Assembly: GCF_029784135.1 (NCBI RefSeq)
Contig: NC_073746.1
Location: 2,252,136-2,316,135, forward strand
DNA length: 64,000 nucleotides
Reading direction: 5' to 3'
From: Toxorhynchites rutilus septentrionalis
Taxonomy: Eukaryota > Arthropoda > Insecta > Diptera > Culicidae
Position 1 is the first letter of the stretch. Each line of letters opens with the position of its first letter. The notes under the pieces are model-generated. The model was not told the origin of the DNA. It was given only the letters and a program-made list of their open reading frames with translations, and made no database searches. A program made the position numbers and the translations under genes. Of the stretch, positions 11,682 to 23,600 are shown piece after piece.

Positions 11682-13152
11682 ATGTCGTCGAATGAAAAAG
11701 AGCGTCGTTAATTAATCCTGCGCACTCATTTCGAGAATCCGGAGTTGTCACATCGGGACATCGGTAAGATGCTGGGAATCGTCCAATCCACGGTCAGCAG
11801 AGTACTAAAACGATATTCCGAGAACCTAACCATCGACCGGAAGGTGAAGAACGGCAAAAATGGATGCTCCGTCAGTGAAAAAGATCACAAGCGCGTAGTT
11901 AAGCAGTTTAGACGTGATCCGAGAAGTTCGGTCCGGGATGTCGCCAATAAGCTGAATTTGTCAAGTTCATTCGTCCAGCGGACCAAGCAGCGGAAGGGCC
12001 TGCGTACATACAAGGTTCAGAAGGCTCTTAACCGCGACGAAAGGCAAAACATGGTGGGGAATACGCGAGCCCGGAAGCTGTACACCAAAATGCTGACGAA
12101 GCCGCATTGCCTGGTAATGGACGACGAAACCTACGTCAAAGCGGACCTTCGTCAGCTGCCGGGCCTGTTGTTCTTCTCCGCAGAGGACAAACTCAGCGTT
12201 CCGGAGGAGATTCGCAAGCAGAAACTATCCAAGTTTGCCAAAAAGTACATGGTGTGGCAAGCGATCTGCTCTTGCGGAGAGCGAAGCGCCCCCTTCGTGA
12301 TGACCGGCACGGTAAACGGGCAGGTTTACCTTAAGGAGTGCCTACAGAAGCGCTTACTACCACTATTGAAGCAGCACGAGGGCCCGACCATCTTCTGGCC
12401 GGATCTCGCTTCGTGCCACTATTCAAAGGACGTGTTGGAGTGGTACGAAGTCAACGGGGTCACCTTCGTGCCAAAGGAAATGAACCCGCCCAACGCGCCG
12501 GAGCTTCGCCCAATAGAGAAATAGTTTTTTTTTATCTCATTTATTTATTTGTTAGGCTCATTAGCATTTTAGCTGTAACAGAGCCGGGTTTCAATCGTGT
12601 ACATGTACATATGTTTATGTTTCTATAAATTGTAAATTACACAGAAGTTAGTAGTAGCCATTTAGGCGTTAAGTTTTCTGTTCCATTACATTATGGTAAA
12701 TTACACAGTAGTAGCCATTTAGGCGTAAGGGTATTCTTTCTGTTCATCCATTGTTCAGCAGACCGGACAGCGGAGACAGTTGATATTGATCATTGTTGAG
12801 TTATTTATAGAACAGCAGCCCGATGTGTCTTGCAGAGCAGAGCAGTTGTATGGATGAATCGATCTTATTTCGACCGTGGATCGATTTCCATCGCTAATGA
12901 TGGTTGCGTGGACGTAGTTATTCTATAACAACACAAAGATGGTCAATTGAGGGCCCTGAGTTTGAACTAGAGAAATATTGGGCGATTATGAAGCAGGCCC
13001 TCCGGAAGAACCCAAAAGTTGTCAAATCGGAGGCGGACTTCAAGAGAAAATGGATTTCTGTTAAAAAAAAACTACAACCTGACGTTGTACAGAACCTTAT
13101 GGACGGTGTAAAGAGGAAGGTGCGAGCATACGGGCTTGGGCTCGAAGTATGA
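11682..13152 (+). pseudogene. DD37E transposase, disrupted
   Basis: Cut-and-paste transposase. N-terminal helix-turn-helix (SHRDIGKMLGIVQSTVSRVL) and second DNA-binding helix region (SVRDVANKLNLSSSFVQ) precede the DDE core: MDDETY (first Asp), WPDLASCHYS (second Asp), then RPIEKYW (Glu) 37 residues on. ATG at 11682 is followed by a stop at codon 10 (TAA where copy 2 has GAA). The frame is then open to 12524, where a LINE insertion splits the RPIEK motif from its WAIMKQALRKNPKVV continuation (12978 onward, ending at 13152). Compared with copy 2 it keeps about 31 residues that copy 2 has lost. Confidence 0.88.
12524..12967 (-). mobile_element. Truncated LINE fragment inserted in DD37E transposase
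   Basis: Starts on the plus strand with a T run, that is an A tail in the minus orientation, followed by GTTAGGCTCATTAGC, a 3'-end motif of mosquito LINEs. It is flanked by a perfect 10-bp duplication TAGAGAAATA (12514-12523 and 12968-12977). The uninterrupted junction can be read in DD37E copy 2, confirming insertion. No ORF remains in the 444 bases. Confidence 0.85.
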
Positions 13153-13283
13153 ATAAAAAGAAAATGCCAAAAGTTGTTTAATAGTTTTTATTTTACTGTC
13201 TAAAATTTTCAAAAGGATCGGTCTACTGGGCGAATTTCTACAGCGTTTTTTCCGTGATGCAATTTGATGTGACACACCCTTTA

Positions 13284-14650
13284 TTCAGGGATACATTTAT
13301 ATCTGAATGTATGTATGTATGTGACAACATGACTTTCGAGTGTGTGTCTTAACATCACTAGCATTTGGCGGAAAATAAATAAAAGAGCAAATAATAGGAA
13401 AGATTAAACGTTTAGTCGTTTCGTTTCTCGTTTCTTGAACAATTCACTGCTGATGGCTAGAAAACGCTAAATGCACAATTTGTCCCAAAGGTTTGTATTT
13501 CTTCTCTGAAGAGCGCGGACGAATTGCTTCTGGTTGGTGGAGCAAAAAAGGCAATGAAAAGTTTCTCTTCCTTCCTGTATTTTCTTTCTTCACTTTATTT
13601 TTTTTCAATTCAGTATGAGGCTTCTTCTGAAGATTGTTTTTAACTCGAGATGAGAAGTTTTACTATCTGATGTTTCATTCGTGTTCTATTGCAATGACTG
13701 AGCAAGCTCATGTGGGTGGGCTTATGGTAAAGGGGCACACGAGAGTGTTCCTTTTTTCGATATCATATTACGTTCGAAAGGATTTTGTTCAAAGAGTGCA
13801 TCGAAGAGCAGCTTGGAAGTTGATATGATTATGGTGCAGTGACATTATTGAATATGTTGTTTGTTTGTCGCACATTGTTACACATTAATGCAAAATGGTG
13901 GGCAAACTACTACTCATGGAAAACACATTGCCGTGCTGCGTGCGCTTGAGTTAACAAGTTTAAAATCTGTGTTGGGATCTTCCACATCCGGTTCATTTGA
14001 GAAAATATCTAGCTCTGAGAATTAAATTAACAAAGTTATTAAACCCCATGTTGAGAACCTCTTCATAAATTCGAGTATTCCTTCCACGGAATCACCGAGA
14101 ATAGGATCTACTGAGTTGGAGCACCCTGGAATATTAATGCCATTCGACGTGACAAATCCCCGTGTTTTCTAGTCTCTCCTTGTATTACGATCTCATTTAA
14201 TTTAGTTTTCGACAGAATTTACACCGACTACTGAAAGTGTTCATCTAAGTTTATTCTAAAATTTTGCAATAAACCTTCTGGGTCGATTATTGATTGCATG
14301 TTTCAATACTATTGGCCATTCATTTGTTTGTAAAGACAGAAACTGTGGATTAATACTTTCTCCTGCCAGTGTTGTTTCTGTTCCCGACGACGTTGACTGA
14401 ATAACAACTTTTAGCTCACCGGCAGTGAAGCAGGAATTGACAGATGAATGATGAGAAGTTGCTTCGGAGATGTAAAAATGACAGAAAGGTGCTTGCTTGA
14501 CATCGCCTCATTTTAGTTTATTCAACGTGATCATTTTAACAAGAAAGTAGAGATGCGTCTACATATCTGGAAATTTGTGACTTATTAAAAAAATGTTCTC
14601 CCTTTTTTAAAGTGTTTTAGGGAAAGATTCGAAACCTCGAACAGCAAGCA
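13284..14650. other. Gene-free stretch
   Basis: Short ORFs only. Begins with a small ATGT/ATGTATGT-rich tract just after the transposon. No domain or clear element ends seen. Confidence 0.4.
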
Positions 14651-14662
14651 AATGAACACATA

Positions 14663-14835
14663 CAGATCGGACTCGATTATATATGATTCGTTTATATACA
14701 ATTTTGGAATCGATTATATACAGTATGAGAAGATTTTTTTTAATATTTGAAATACAGGGCGGACTCGACTTTATACTGTTTTCAATTTCTTTTCACTGTA
14801 TATAATTAAATCCTGTACATAATTGAGTCGATCTC
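14663..14835. repeat. Small MITE-like repeat with GATCGGACTCGATTATATA ends
   Basis: CAGATCGGACTCGATTATAT on the left and TACATAATTGAGTCGATCTC on the right are imperfect inverted repeats. Two further internal copies of the GGACTCGA.TTATA motif lie near 14710 and 14761. About 170 bp, no ORF. Confidence 0.45.
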
Positions 14836-15338
14836 ACATAAAAAATTACATACCCTGTGATCAGAAATTACAGTTTTTTTTTATTTATACGTACCATGCA
14901 TGCGGGACATGCGGAGGACATGTGTCATCCATCCATCATATTTTTAAGGAGATAAAATAAATTTGCCTGAAATTTAACTCTATTTTTATTTATTTAATAA
15001 TTCCCGGTACTTTCTGATCATAGGGATCCGCAGATTTTCAAAATGTGATAGAGAATTATATTTGAAAAAAAAATCCTTCTACGCATATGTTCGAACTTTG
15101 TTATTGAACTTCTTTTTTGTTTCAAGCTCTATTGGCTAAAACTGGCTCTACATCAAGAAGTACAATATGTAGGAGGATTCTGTTGCTACTATTCGAAAGA
15201 TAGTAATTTCAGTACAGGATATAGTTGTGAAATATCTGAATTAATTGATTTAAATAACATTTTGGGAGTGAAAAACACAGAAGGTAGTGGTTATTACTAA
15301 ATTTACCACAAAAATGCATGACAAATATGATTGTTTCT

Positions 15339-15493
15339 TGGGAGGCGATCTGGCGTAGTGGTAACATCCATGTCTCTCACGCTAAAGGTCACGAGTTCAA
15401 TTCTCACTCCCGACATTCTTCCAAAAATGGAAGTAAAAAGTGACGAACCAACCAAATGAGTTGAAAATCACTATAATACAGATGAAAAAAAAA
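15339..15493 (+). mobile_element. tRNA-derived SINE with 12-bp target-site duplication
   Basis: The head resembles a tRNA gene: TGGCGTAGTGGTAACATC fits a pol III A box and GAGTTCAATTCTC a B box, about 30 bases apart. The body ends in an A run. ATGATTGTTTCT occurs immediately before (15327-15338) and after (15494-15505), a perfect duplication. A truncated relative lies at 55065-55185. Confidence 0.85.
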
Positions 15494-15639
15494 ATGATTG
15501 TTTCTATCAATCAAATTAAAGCTCACTAACTGTTCTGCAATTTGTTCTTTGACACCCAATTTCTATCTTTCCTAATGCAATTTCATTTCATAAAGTTCCT
15601 GACGATTCTTCGATTAAAATCGTCAAAAATTCTTACTGG

Positions 15640-15762
15640 AAGCTGAAAAGGGCGTATCGATTTTAGTAAGAGAAATCTTTGATAATTTAAATTTAAAAAA
15701 CTATGAGTCGTATCGAAATAGTGTCTTATAGAAAGTTATAGAGTTTTGATGTTAGAACGTGA
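15640..15762. repeat. Fragment of CAGCAATTCC palindromic family
   Basis: GGGCGTATCGATTTTAGTAA, ATCTTTGATAATTTA and ACTATGAGTCGTATCGAAAT match the arms of the 60719-61690 element. It ends where the A run and AT microsatellite begin. Confidence 0.6.
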
Positions 15763-15765
15763 AAA

Positions 15766-15826
<61 letters not shown>
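15763..15826. repeat. A run followed by (AT)n microsatellite
   Basis: About 20 A residues lead straight into roughly 22 AT dinucleotides, next to a truncated repeat arm. Confidence 0.95.
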
Positions 15827-15828
<2 letters not shown>

Positions 15829-15829
15829 G

Positions 15830-18800
15830 TTTTTCTCGGTGACCTCCTCAGGTTTCTCATGGATCCTTCGTCTTTAAATATAAAAATATTTGAAGAATAA
15901 GAGCTTTAATATCATACTAAGATTCCCTGCTTAAATCGCCGAAAATTGCACAACGATAATGATTTGCTAGTCCCATGCGTCATTCTGTGTGTTCTTTGTG
16001 CAATTTGCTTGGTTCAGGTCAATCACGAGAGCAACTACGAATTGTACAGTCTACCCAAGATCAAGCCCAAGCTCAAGCAATGTGGGGTTATATGGTCATG
16101 TTTCGGTGGAGTGAATTGGTCATACATGTATGAGACTTTTCTTTGACCTAATCGGTTCCAGATGCCGCGGGATTACAAAAAAAAAAAGAATGGACAGACA
16201 ACGTTAGAAGAAGGAAGAGCGTGAACACACACCTTTAAGGACGGATTTTATTTGTACAAAGCATCGGAACAGTTTGTAAATACACGAACAACAGTTAATA
16301 GATTCATGCAGAATTCGAAATGATATCAGTGCAATTTTGATGGTTTGGCTTCTGACCAGGTGTCTTGGTGGTATCGGTCCCAGAACACGGTTAATGATTG
16401 TGATATTATGCTGAATTACTTAACATGAACATAAGTATGTTTTTTTCGATCCAAATCACCTCACATCAAATTTTAATGTCAAAAAATCATCTCTTTTATT
16501 TCATTACATATTTGATAGTTTGAAGCTTGATATAATGATTAAGCATGATTGATTGAGAGAAAACAAGTGTACCTCAGTGCACAATGTGACTTTTTTCATT
16601 TAGACCGTATTGGTTCGGGAATATTAGGCGATTCGCTTTGGGGCCACAAATTGCCCCCACTTACCCTACCGACACCTCGATCTGCTATCTCCGTTATCCG
16701 ATATCCTTATCTCAAATGAACAAACGATAAACAACTGTTGCCGAAAGGCAAAAAGAAAGAAAGAATGAAACGCAAAATGTCAATTGATGTCAGAGTGCGA
16801 AAAGATTTTGAAAGTTTCAGTGGCTTGGTTCGAGTATTGAAAAAAGAAATACAACAATTTTTTTTGAATTAATATTATTGTAAACCTCAATTTTACATAT
16901 TTTCGTTTTTAACTTATAGTATATGATTAAATTTCTTCCTAAGTTATATGTGTGTTGCGTGTTCGTAGAGATAAGTATATAAGAAATGTTCGTAAACCTA
17001 GTGTTCAAGAATGCTCTTTTATTTGTGCATTTGATACCTTTCATGAAGGAACTAATAACAAAAACACACCTATGTGGAAAGTCCTACGTCGAATCCCATC
17101 GATTGAGGAATCGTTGATTCTTTGGAGGATTGCTTGAAGTCTGAGTTGAGAGCTCACAATGATCCGGGAAAAGTAGCAAAGTTCACGAAGAAAATGAACG
17201 AGTCGGAGCTATGACCTGTGCAAAGTAGCGGTCATGGTACCGTGAAGCGTAAAGCGAGCACTGATGATGACTTTTGAAACAATCAGTAGTGGACTTTGTG
17301 AAGAAACGAAGAGTAGAGCGCCTCAGCACTAGAGAGCAGTCCGAAGAAGAAGAGACTTGATAAACCTCTCGATTGGTTGATTCCGTAGAATCAAGTTGTT
17401 TTGAAAGCTATGTATCCGAAGTGACGACTAACGGGAATCCCAACGAAAAGACCAGACAAGAGTTCCACCTTCGGAACCGAGTCAAGTGGAAAACGCGACT
17501 CGGGTTGTAAATACTTGTATAAATTAGTAGTAGATTAGTTTATTAGTTTTTTCCTAGTTCCCTAACCCTTATTTTCTAGTATTAGTCTTATATCTAGTTA
17601 GGTTAGTTAGTTAATTTATTTAAAAATATAGTCACTCACGGTTTTTTCTTTGTTTGTGTTCCATATTTTTTTCGCTTGTTTTTGTTCTCTCGTTATTTTT
17701 CCGTTCCAGTTTATTTTTGTTTTTGTTCGAAGAAATTCTCTCGGTTTAGTTTATTATGTTTTCGTCACTTTAGTTCCTAAAATAATATGTAAAAATTAAT
17801 AAATATTTAGATTTAATAAGTTACTTGTTATTATTATCGTTGTGGTTCCGGTTCGTCACTGTCCTCCAGCTCGCATCCTTTGTCCCATCCTGTAGAATAG
17901 TCCCGAATCAGTGTCCTGTCCCAGATGCTCCCGTTTATGTGATGTATTTTTCAGTTGTTGTCCATAGCTGCTGCCATCCTTTCCCGTTTTCTATTTGTTT
18001 TTCTTGGATTAATTTCTCGAATATCCTTGTTAAGTCCTCTGTTTCCTCCAGTTGTTGTCGAGAATTGTCCTGTCCTAGCCCTTTCCAGTGTTTTGGTCCC
18101 CATCCTAGTCGTCCTCGTCCTTCGTTCGGTCGTTTCCCCAGCAACATTCCAGTCCAATCGATGATGCTGCTCCCCTTGTCGAACCTAATCTGAAAAAAAG
18201 AGAAGAGAAAAAAGCTTAACATCGTAAAATTGGAACGACTCCCCACTCTACATTGTTGTGCCGAATCGGTCCCAGAAAATGCTGTCGACAACGATGCCGA
18301 CTTCGAGCCATATTGCAATAATTCTGTCGACCCAACCTTCGCATTCGACCACCAATTACGAGCCAAAACTGTGCCAATCTGGCACAACGTCGACCGATGG
18401 AAGTACTACTCGACCCTTATTATGGCTTAATCTGTTCTCTTGCAATAAGAAACAAAAAAAAAGAAGACCACCGTTGTTTATAAAAAATTATTTTGTTCTT
18501 GTTATAATAGTTATTATAGTGAAATCTATAAATTATAAGATTACAAAGATGAAAATATAAAAAATACAATAATCTGAAGGCTCTAGTGTTTGTGCGTTTT
18601 AGTCGCTATTGCCCGGCGTTTCTCTAGCTCATCGATCATAAGCAAAACATGCTCAGCATCCATATGCAAAAATCAAGACATAACGACCTCTTAGAATAGT
18701 AGTTAATCTTCACTGTTACGATATCCTATACCATTCGTAGCGTTTGTATCGTCATAAACGAAATTCCAACAGGTGCTTTCATTCATCAGAAATTTCCTCG

Positions 18801-20500
18801 TTCGATTGTGTTCGTCACATTCGTGCTCCATATCGACAGCAGGAGCATTTAGCATAAATCATTGATACGGGATACGTTGGATACGTTGAATCATGGATAT
18901 GAATTCAGTTTGCTGTTAAACAGACTTGCAATAAACCACCTGAAATACAAAGTATGTCAAGAAGAAAAGCATAAATGCAATATATAATCATTCATTTACC
19001 TATTCTACATTTTCATATATTTCTATATAGGGATTATAGGAAACATAGAGATTGCGTTGATTTCTTGAAGTAAAGTGGCACATCCTCATAATCATAAATA
19101 ATATATGGATTTGTGCTTGTCAATTATTCAAGTGCCACTTGTTCTTCTAAACGTACAGTATTGTATTGAGCACCGATGATCTCCCAAATACCTTACGCAG
19201 CATCCAGCATTCTGTTTTTTCGCTTCCTAGAGCTTCGCCATTCCCGATTGTTCGTCAAGTGCAAATTGTCAAATTTAATGCTTAAATTTTCTTCAATGTT
19301 TACACTCCTGAGACGAACCAGCCCAGGAGGCTGAAAGTCTCAAAAATAAAGATTAAAAAAAAATGTTTTGACTCGCTATATTTTCTAGGATGTTCGCCGT
19401 TTGTTGAATTTTGGATAAAACTACACATAAGCTTCTTTCAATCATCCAAATCAGTTGCATGTTTTCGCTGTTCCTGCTACTCTCAATAATAATGGAACAT
19501 TATTTTGCCATTGTGCCATCGTGGAATTCAATTCTGAAATTATGTTGAGATAGAGGTAAGATGATATATAATATAAACAAACATTACATAAAGCATTTTT
19601 GTTACCTGTCCATAATTCGATTTGGGAATTCCTTATGCTGTTTTTTTATTTGCTTGCTTCCGAGGCAGAGAAACTTTAGCAATATTTTCCGCATCGATAA
19701 GTATTCTAACTGCAAAATAAGTACACAAAAACCAGTTGATATTTGAGACTGTTTCTTCAATATTATAATGTTCGCATCCGTGTTTTGACAGTTCAGCGAG
19801 AAAGAGAAAATCAATCGCTGCAGTGATGCCGTTTCACTCAATACAGGTAATTGAGCCTGCGGGAAGGAAATCGGGATTAGATTCCAGTAGTTTCCGTCGC
19901 TCGGTCCACATTGTACCTATAACCGCTCGAAAATATAGGAAACTGGGTCACCATTTCTACTTTCCTTTTTCATTGTCGTCCATATCGCTCACAAGGTTTT
20001 TCTTCATAAACACGGAATCGTCCGTGTGAAACACATAAATTAAAAAATTACTTCACTGACCAAACCATCGCTCCGGTTTGTTTACTTCTCAAACACTGTT
20101 TTGTTGGCAATAGCTTGAGTGAATTGTGTGAGTGTATTGGGAGGATGAGTGTACGTCGCTTGTAAGCGAGGGGTGCATGAATGTATGATTGGTTGAATAT
20201 TTAGTTTTGTTTTGTGATATTTTTTAGGAAAAAGGTCATCTCATCGTTGGAGCATGCCAACGATTGAGGTTGACGAACTTTAAGATTTTTCTTCGGAGGA
20301 AGCACGCAATCTTTGGAGTTTTCCAAAGTAGTTTCCATATCCGAAGAAATTTCGGGCAAATTTAAGATGGATATTGTTTTCATTCCTTTTTACTCGGATA
20401 GAGTTCTGAGGGCGGAATGAACAATATCCATCGAGTTATTTTTTTCGACGTAGGTCGATAGTACGTTTTTTACATCTCCAGAAATACTTCTATAGTCCAG
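15830..20500. other. Stretch without supported genes; less AT-rich island 17.0-18.4 kb
   Basis: No gene could be supported. 17000-17520 reads like decayed coding sequence, with a Lys/Glu-rich frame around 17290-17360 broken by stops. 17830-18430 has overlapping ORFs on both strands (100-150 codons) whose composition differs from the flanks, but no domain was recognised. It could be a remnant of an LTR element or a non-coding transcript. A SINE tail lies at 19312-19366. Confidence 0.35.
19312..19366 (+). mobile_element. SINE 3'-tail fragment
   Basis: GAGACGAACCAGCCCAGGAG followed by CTGAAAGTCTCAAAAATAAAG and an A run parallels the tail of the tRNA-derived SINE here (GACGAACCA...GTTGAAAATCACTATAAT plus A run). 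It lacks a head and was probably inserted truncated. Confidence 0.5.
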
Positions 20501-20657
20501 CACATCGTCTTTTTTCTTTTTTTTTTTTTTTTTTTATATTTGCACAAGGTAAGTATCAACAGATTACATTCAAACCAACAGATACAACTTACTTAAACTA
20601 TCTTATACATAACACTAACATTATTACATTATTACAAACAAGTTATACATTCAATAG

Positions 20658-23600
20658 TCATGGTGATAAAATATTGTAAAACATAAACTTAAGACTAGCA
20701 CGAGAATGATTAAAGTCAAATATATGATAACATTTGTTGAATATTTTACACATGCTGGTCAGAGGTTCATTTGCACCATAGTTTGTACGAGATGCCGGAA
20801 TATTCAGAAACGGGTGGGAACGTAAATTTATTCGTCTTATGTGTATATTTAACTGTTGGAGAAGTGCAACGCAGTCTATATCTGACCGTAATAGATCAGC
20901 AATAAACATTGCCTTAGACAGGTCTCGACGCACATTTAGAAGTTGCAGGCTCAACAAATTACATCGACTTTCGTAACTTGGCAGGTTAACGGGATCCCTC
21001 CAGGGTAGTTTTCGAAGAGCAAAGCGTACAAATCTTCTCTGTATGGACTCAATACGATTGACTGCATTATTGTAGAACGGCGCCCAAATTACTGAACAGT
21101 ATTCTAAAGTTGAGCGGACTATTGAACAGTACAAGGTTTTCAAACATGCAATGTCTCTGAAATCCTTTGCATAGCGAAAGATAAATCCAAGCAGAAAAGA
21201 TGCTTTGCTGGCGACATATGACACATGCTGTTTAAAGGTGAGATGAGAGTCAAGCATTACTCCCAAATCCTTCACAATAGACTCTCGGTTTAGTGACTGC
21301 CCACGAAGAGAGTATGTGAAGCAGATGGGTGATTTCTTCCTACAGAAACTGATGACAGAGCATTTCGAAGCATTCAGTATCATCATATTGTTTTGACACC
21401 ACTCAGCAAATATGTCCAACTGTTGTTGAAGGAAAACTGCGTCAGTACGATCGTTTATGACAAAGTACAGCTTGAAATCATCCGCATAAGACAGCTTCTG
21501 GCATTTGATTGAGAAGTGAATGTCATTCAAATACAGCAGAAATACGAATGGACCGAGATGGCTGCCTTGTGGTACACCAGATGACACAGGAAAAGATTGA
21601 GAAACATGATCACCTATTTTGACGGACATTTGACGACCCGTGAGATAAGATCGAAGCCAGTTGAGGAGTGCACCATGGAAGCCAAGCCGCTCTAGTTTGG
21701 CAACAGCAATCTTATGGTTGATTTTGTCAAACGCAGCCGAGAAGTCAGTATAGACAGCATCAACCTGTTTCCCGTTATCAAGCTCGCGGATTATAAATGA
21801 TGTGTATTGCACTAGATTTGTTGATGTTGATCTTTTCTTCATGAATCCATGTTGTTCAGCAGCTATATAACTGGAACAACTGTGTTTAACGTAGTCTAGG
21901 ACGATTAACTCGAAAAGTTTGGACACAGCACACAATGCGGCAATGCCTCGATAGTTCGTAACAGAATGCTTGTCGCCTTTCTTAAAAACAGGAAAAATGA
22001 AAGAATCCTTCCAACCGTTAGGAAAAATTCCAGATTTTAATGAGAGGTTGAATATGGCTGCAAGTGGTGTACTCAGGACGTCTATACAGTATTTAATCAC
22101 CAAGGCGGGGATTCCATCAGGACCAATGCAGGTGGAGTTTTTCAAACGAAGACCAGCTTTACGGACGTCATCTATCGATAAATGTGGAAGGGGTTCAATG
22201 GCTAAGTGCATGGGAACTTCTCTTGCAGCATTTGAAACGAGTTCATCAGAAACCACTTCGCTAACGAAAACACTGCGAAAATGTGCCATGAACAAATCGG
22301 CGATTCCATCAACGGTAGACATTTCCCGATCTCCATTGGACATCGTGGAAGGAAGGCCGGATTCCTTACGTTGATCTTTCACGTGATTCCAGAAACTTTT
22401 GGGATTAGATCTAAGCTTATGTTGAAGACGATACTGATGATTGCGATAGAGATGTTTGTTGAGCGCCTTATACTGTTTGTTGATTCGTATGTATTTCTTT
22501 CTCGATTCTTCTGTTCGCAGTTTGCAAAACTTCTTCAGAGCAGCCCGCTTAGAGGTTTTTAGGCGCTTCAAACGATGACTGGACCATGGAGGGTGAATTA
22601 GTGAGAGCGAAATTTTCTTTGGTACGAACTGGTCGATTGCGTAACCAACTATACTTGTAAATATATTCGATGCAACATTCACGTCACAACCTCGCATTTC
22701 TTCATCCCATTTAATGTTGTCGAGAAAAGCGATCATTCTAACGAAGTCAGCTTTCCAAAAGTCGTATGAGATGCTTCCTGTGGCGTTTCGGTAAGGAAAA
22801 GCCTGGCACAATTTTAGCGATACTTGTAGAGGTGGGTGGTGGATGCAATGTTTCACTAGTGGCTCAGGTGCCTCAAAAATTGAGCAGTTGGAAATTAGCT
22901 CCTGACTGAGAAAACATAGATCGAGCAGTCTATGATTCGCATTGGATACACTATTCAGTTGACGGAGACCTGCAGTACTATAACTATCCAGAAGGGCAGC
23001 CGCTAAGGGTCCAATGTTTGAGCAACTGGATTGAGTATAGAGGTATCCGGCATCGTTTACACACCATTTGAGTGAAGATAGATTGAAATCACCAATAACA
23101 AGAATGTCGTCGTTTGTACTCATCTTCGATACAATCCAGAAGAGAGAATTTATGTGTTGATTTATCAATTCAGAATCTCTTACTCGGTCGGGAGGCAGAT
23201 ATACTACACAGATGAATACATATTTTGATTGTAGAGTGAAGGACATCCACAGTTGTTCAACACCAGTGCAATTCGGTGGATGGAGCTGTCGAGATTGAAA
23301 AGTTGACCGAATGGCAAGTAAAACTCCACCACCATTACTTTTGGGGCTCGTGTCTCGTGACCGATCAGTGCGATATACTGTGAACTCCGTGCTGAATATT
23401 TGCCTAGAGAGTGTGCTGCTTTTTAACCATGTCTCCGTGAATGCATAGATGTCGTAACAGGCGTCTGAACAAGCCAATCTGTATTGAGCCACTGACGTGT
23501 TGATGCCTCCAACATTCTGGTAATAGATGAGTACGTTATCTTCCAGTAGTGTGTTATAGTTACACGGGACACGGTCGCTGTAACGCGAAGATCCATTATG

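Larger units (their letters stand above)
11530..13281 (+). mobile_element. ITmDD37E (Tc1/mariner superfamily) transposon copy 1
   Basis: Terminal inverted repeats of about 49 bp begin AAGGGTGTGTCACATCAAAT at 11530 and end at 13281. Both are flanked by TA (11528-11529 and 13282-13283), the target dinucleotide of this superfamily. The interior encodes a transposase with a 37-residue spacing between its second Asp and its Glu, characteristic of the DD37E group known from mosquitoes. The copy is dead: an early stop and a 444-bp LINE insertion disrupt the gene. Without the insert the element would be about 1.3 kb. Confidence 0.9.

Noticed and set aside
12338..12628. 96-codon ORF crossing from the transposase into the LINE fragment
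   Set aside because: An alternative frame of the DD37E transposase plus inserted sequence.
15346..15418. Functional tRNA gene
   Set aside because: A- and B-box-like sequences are present, but there is no convincing acceptor or anticodon stem, and the segment is flanked by target-site duplications with an A tail, so it is a SINE.
17825..18430. Overlapping ORFs of 66-150 codons on both strands
   Set aside because: Both strands are open because stops are rare in this composition. No domain is seen in any frame, so no gene was called.
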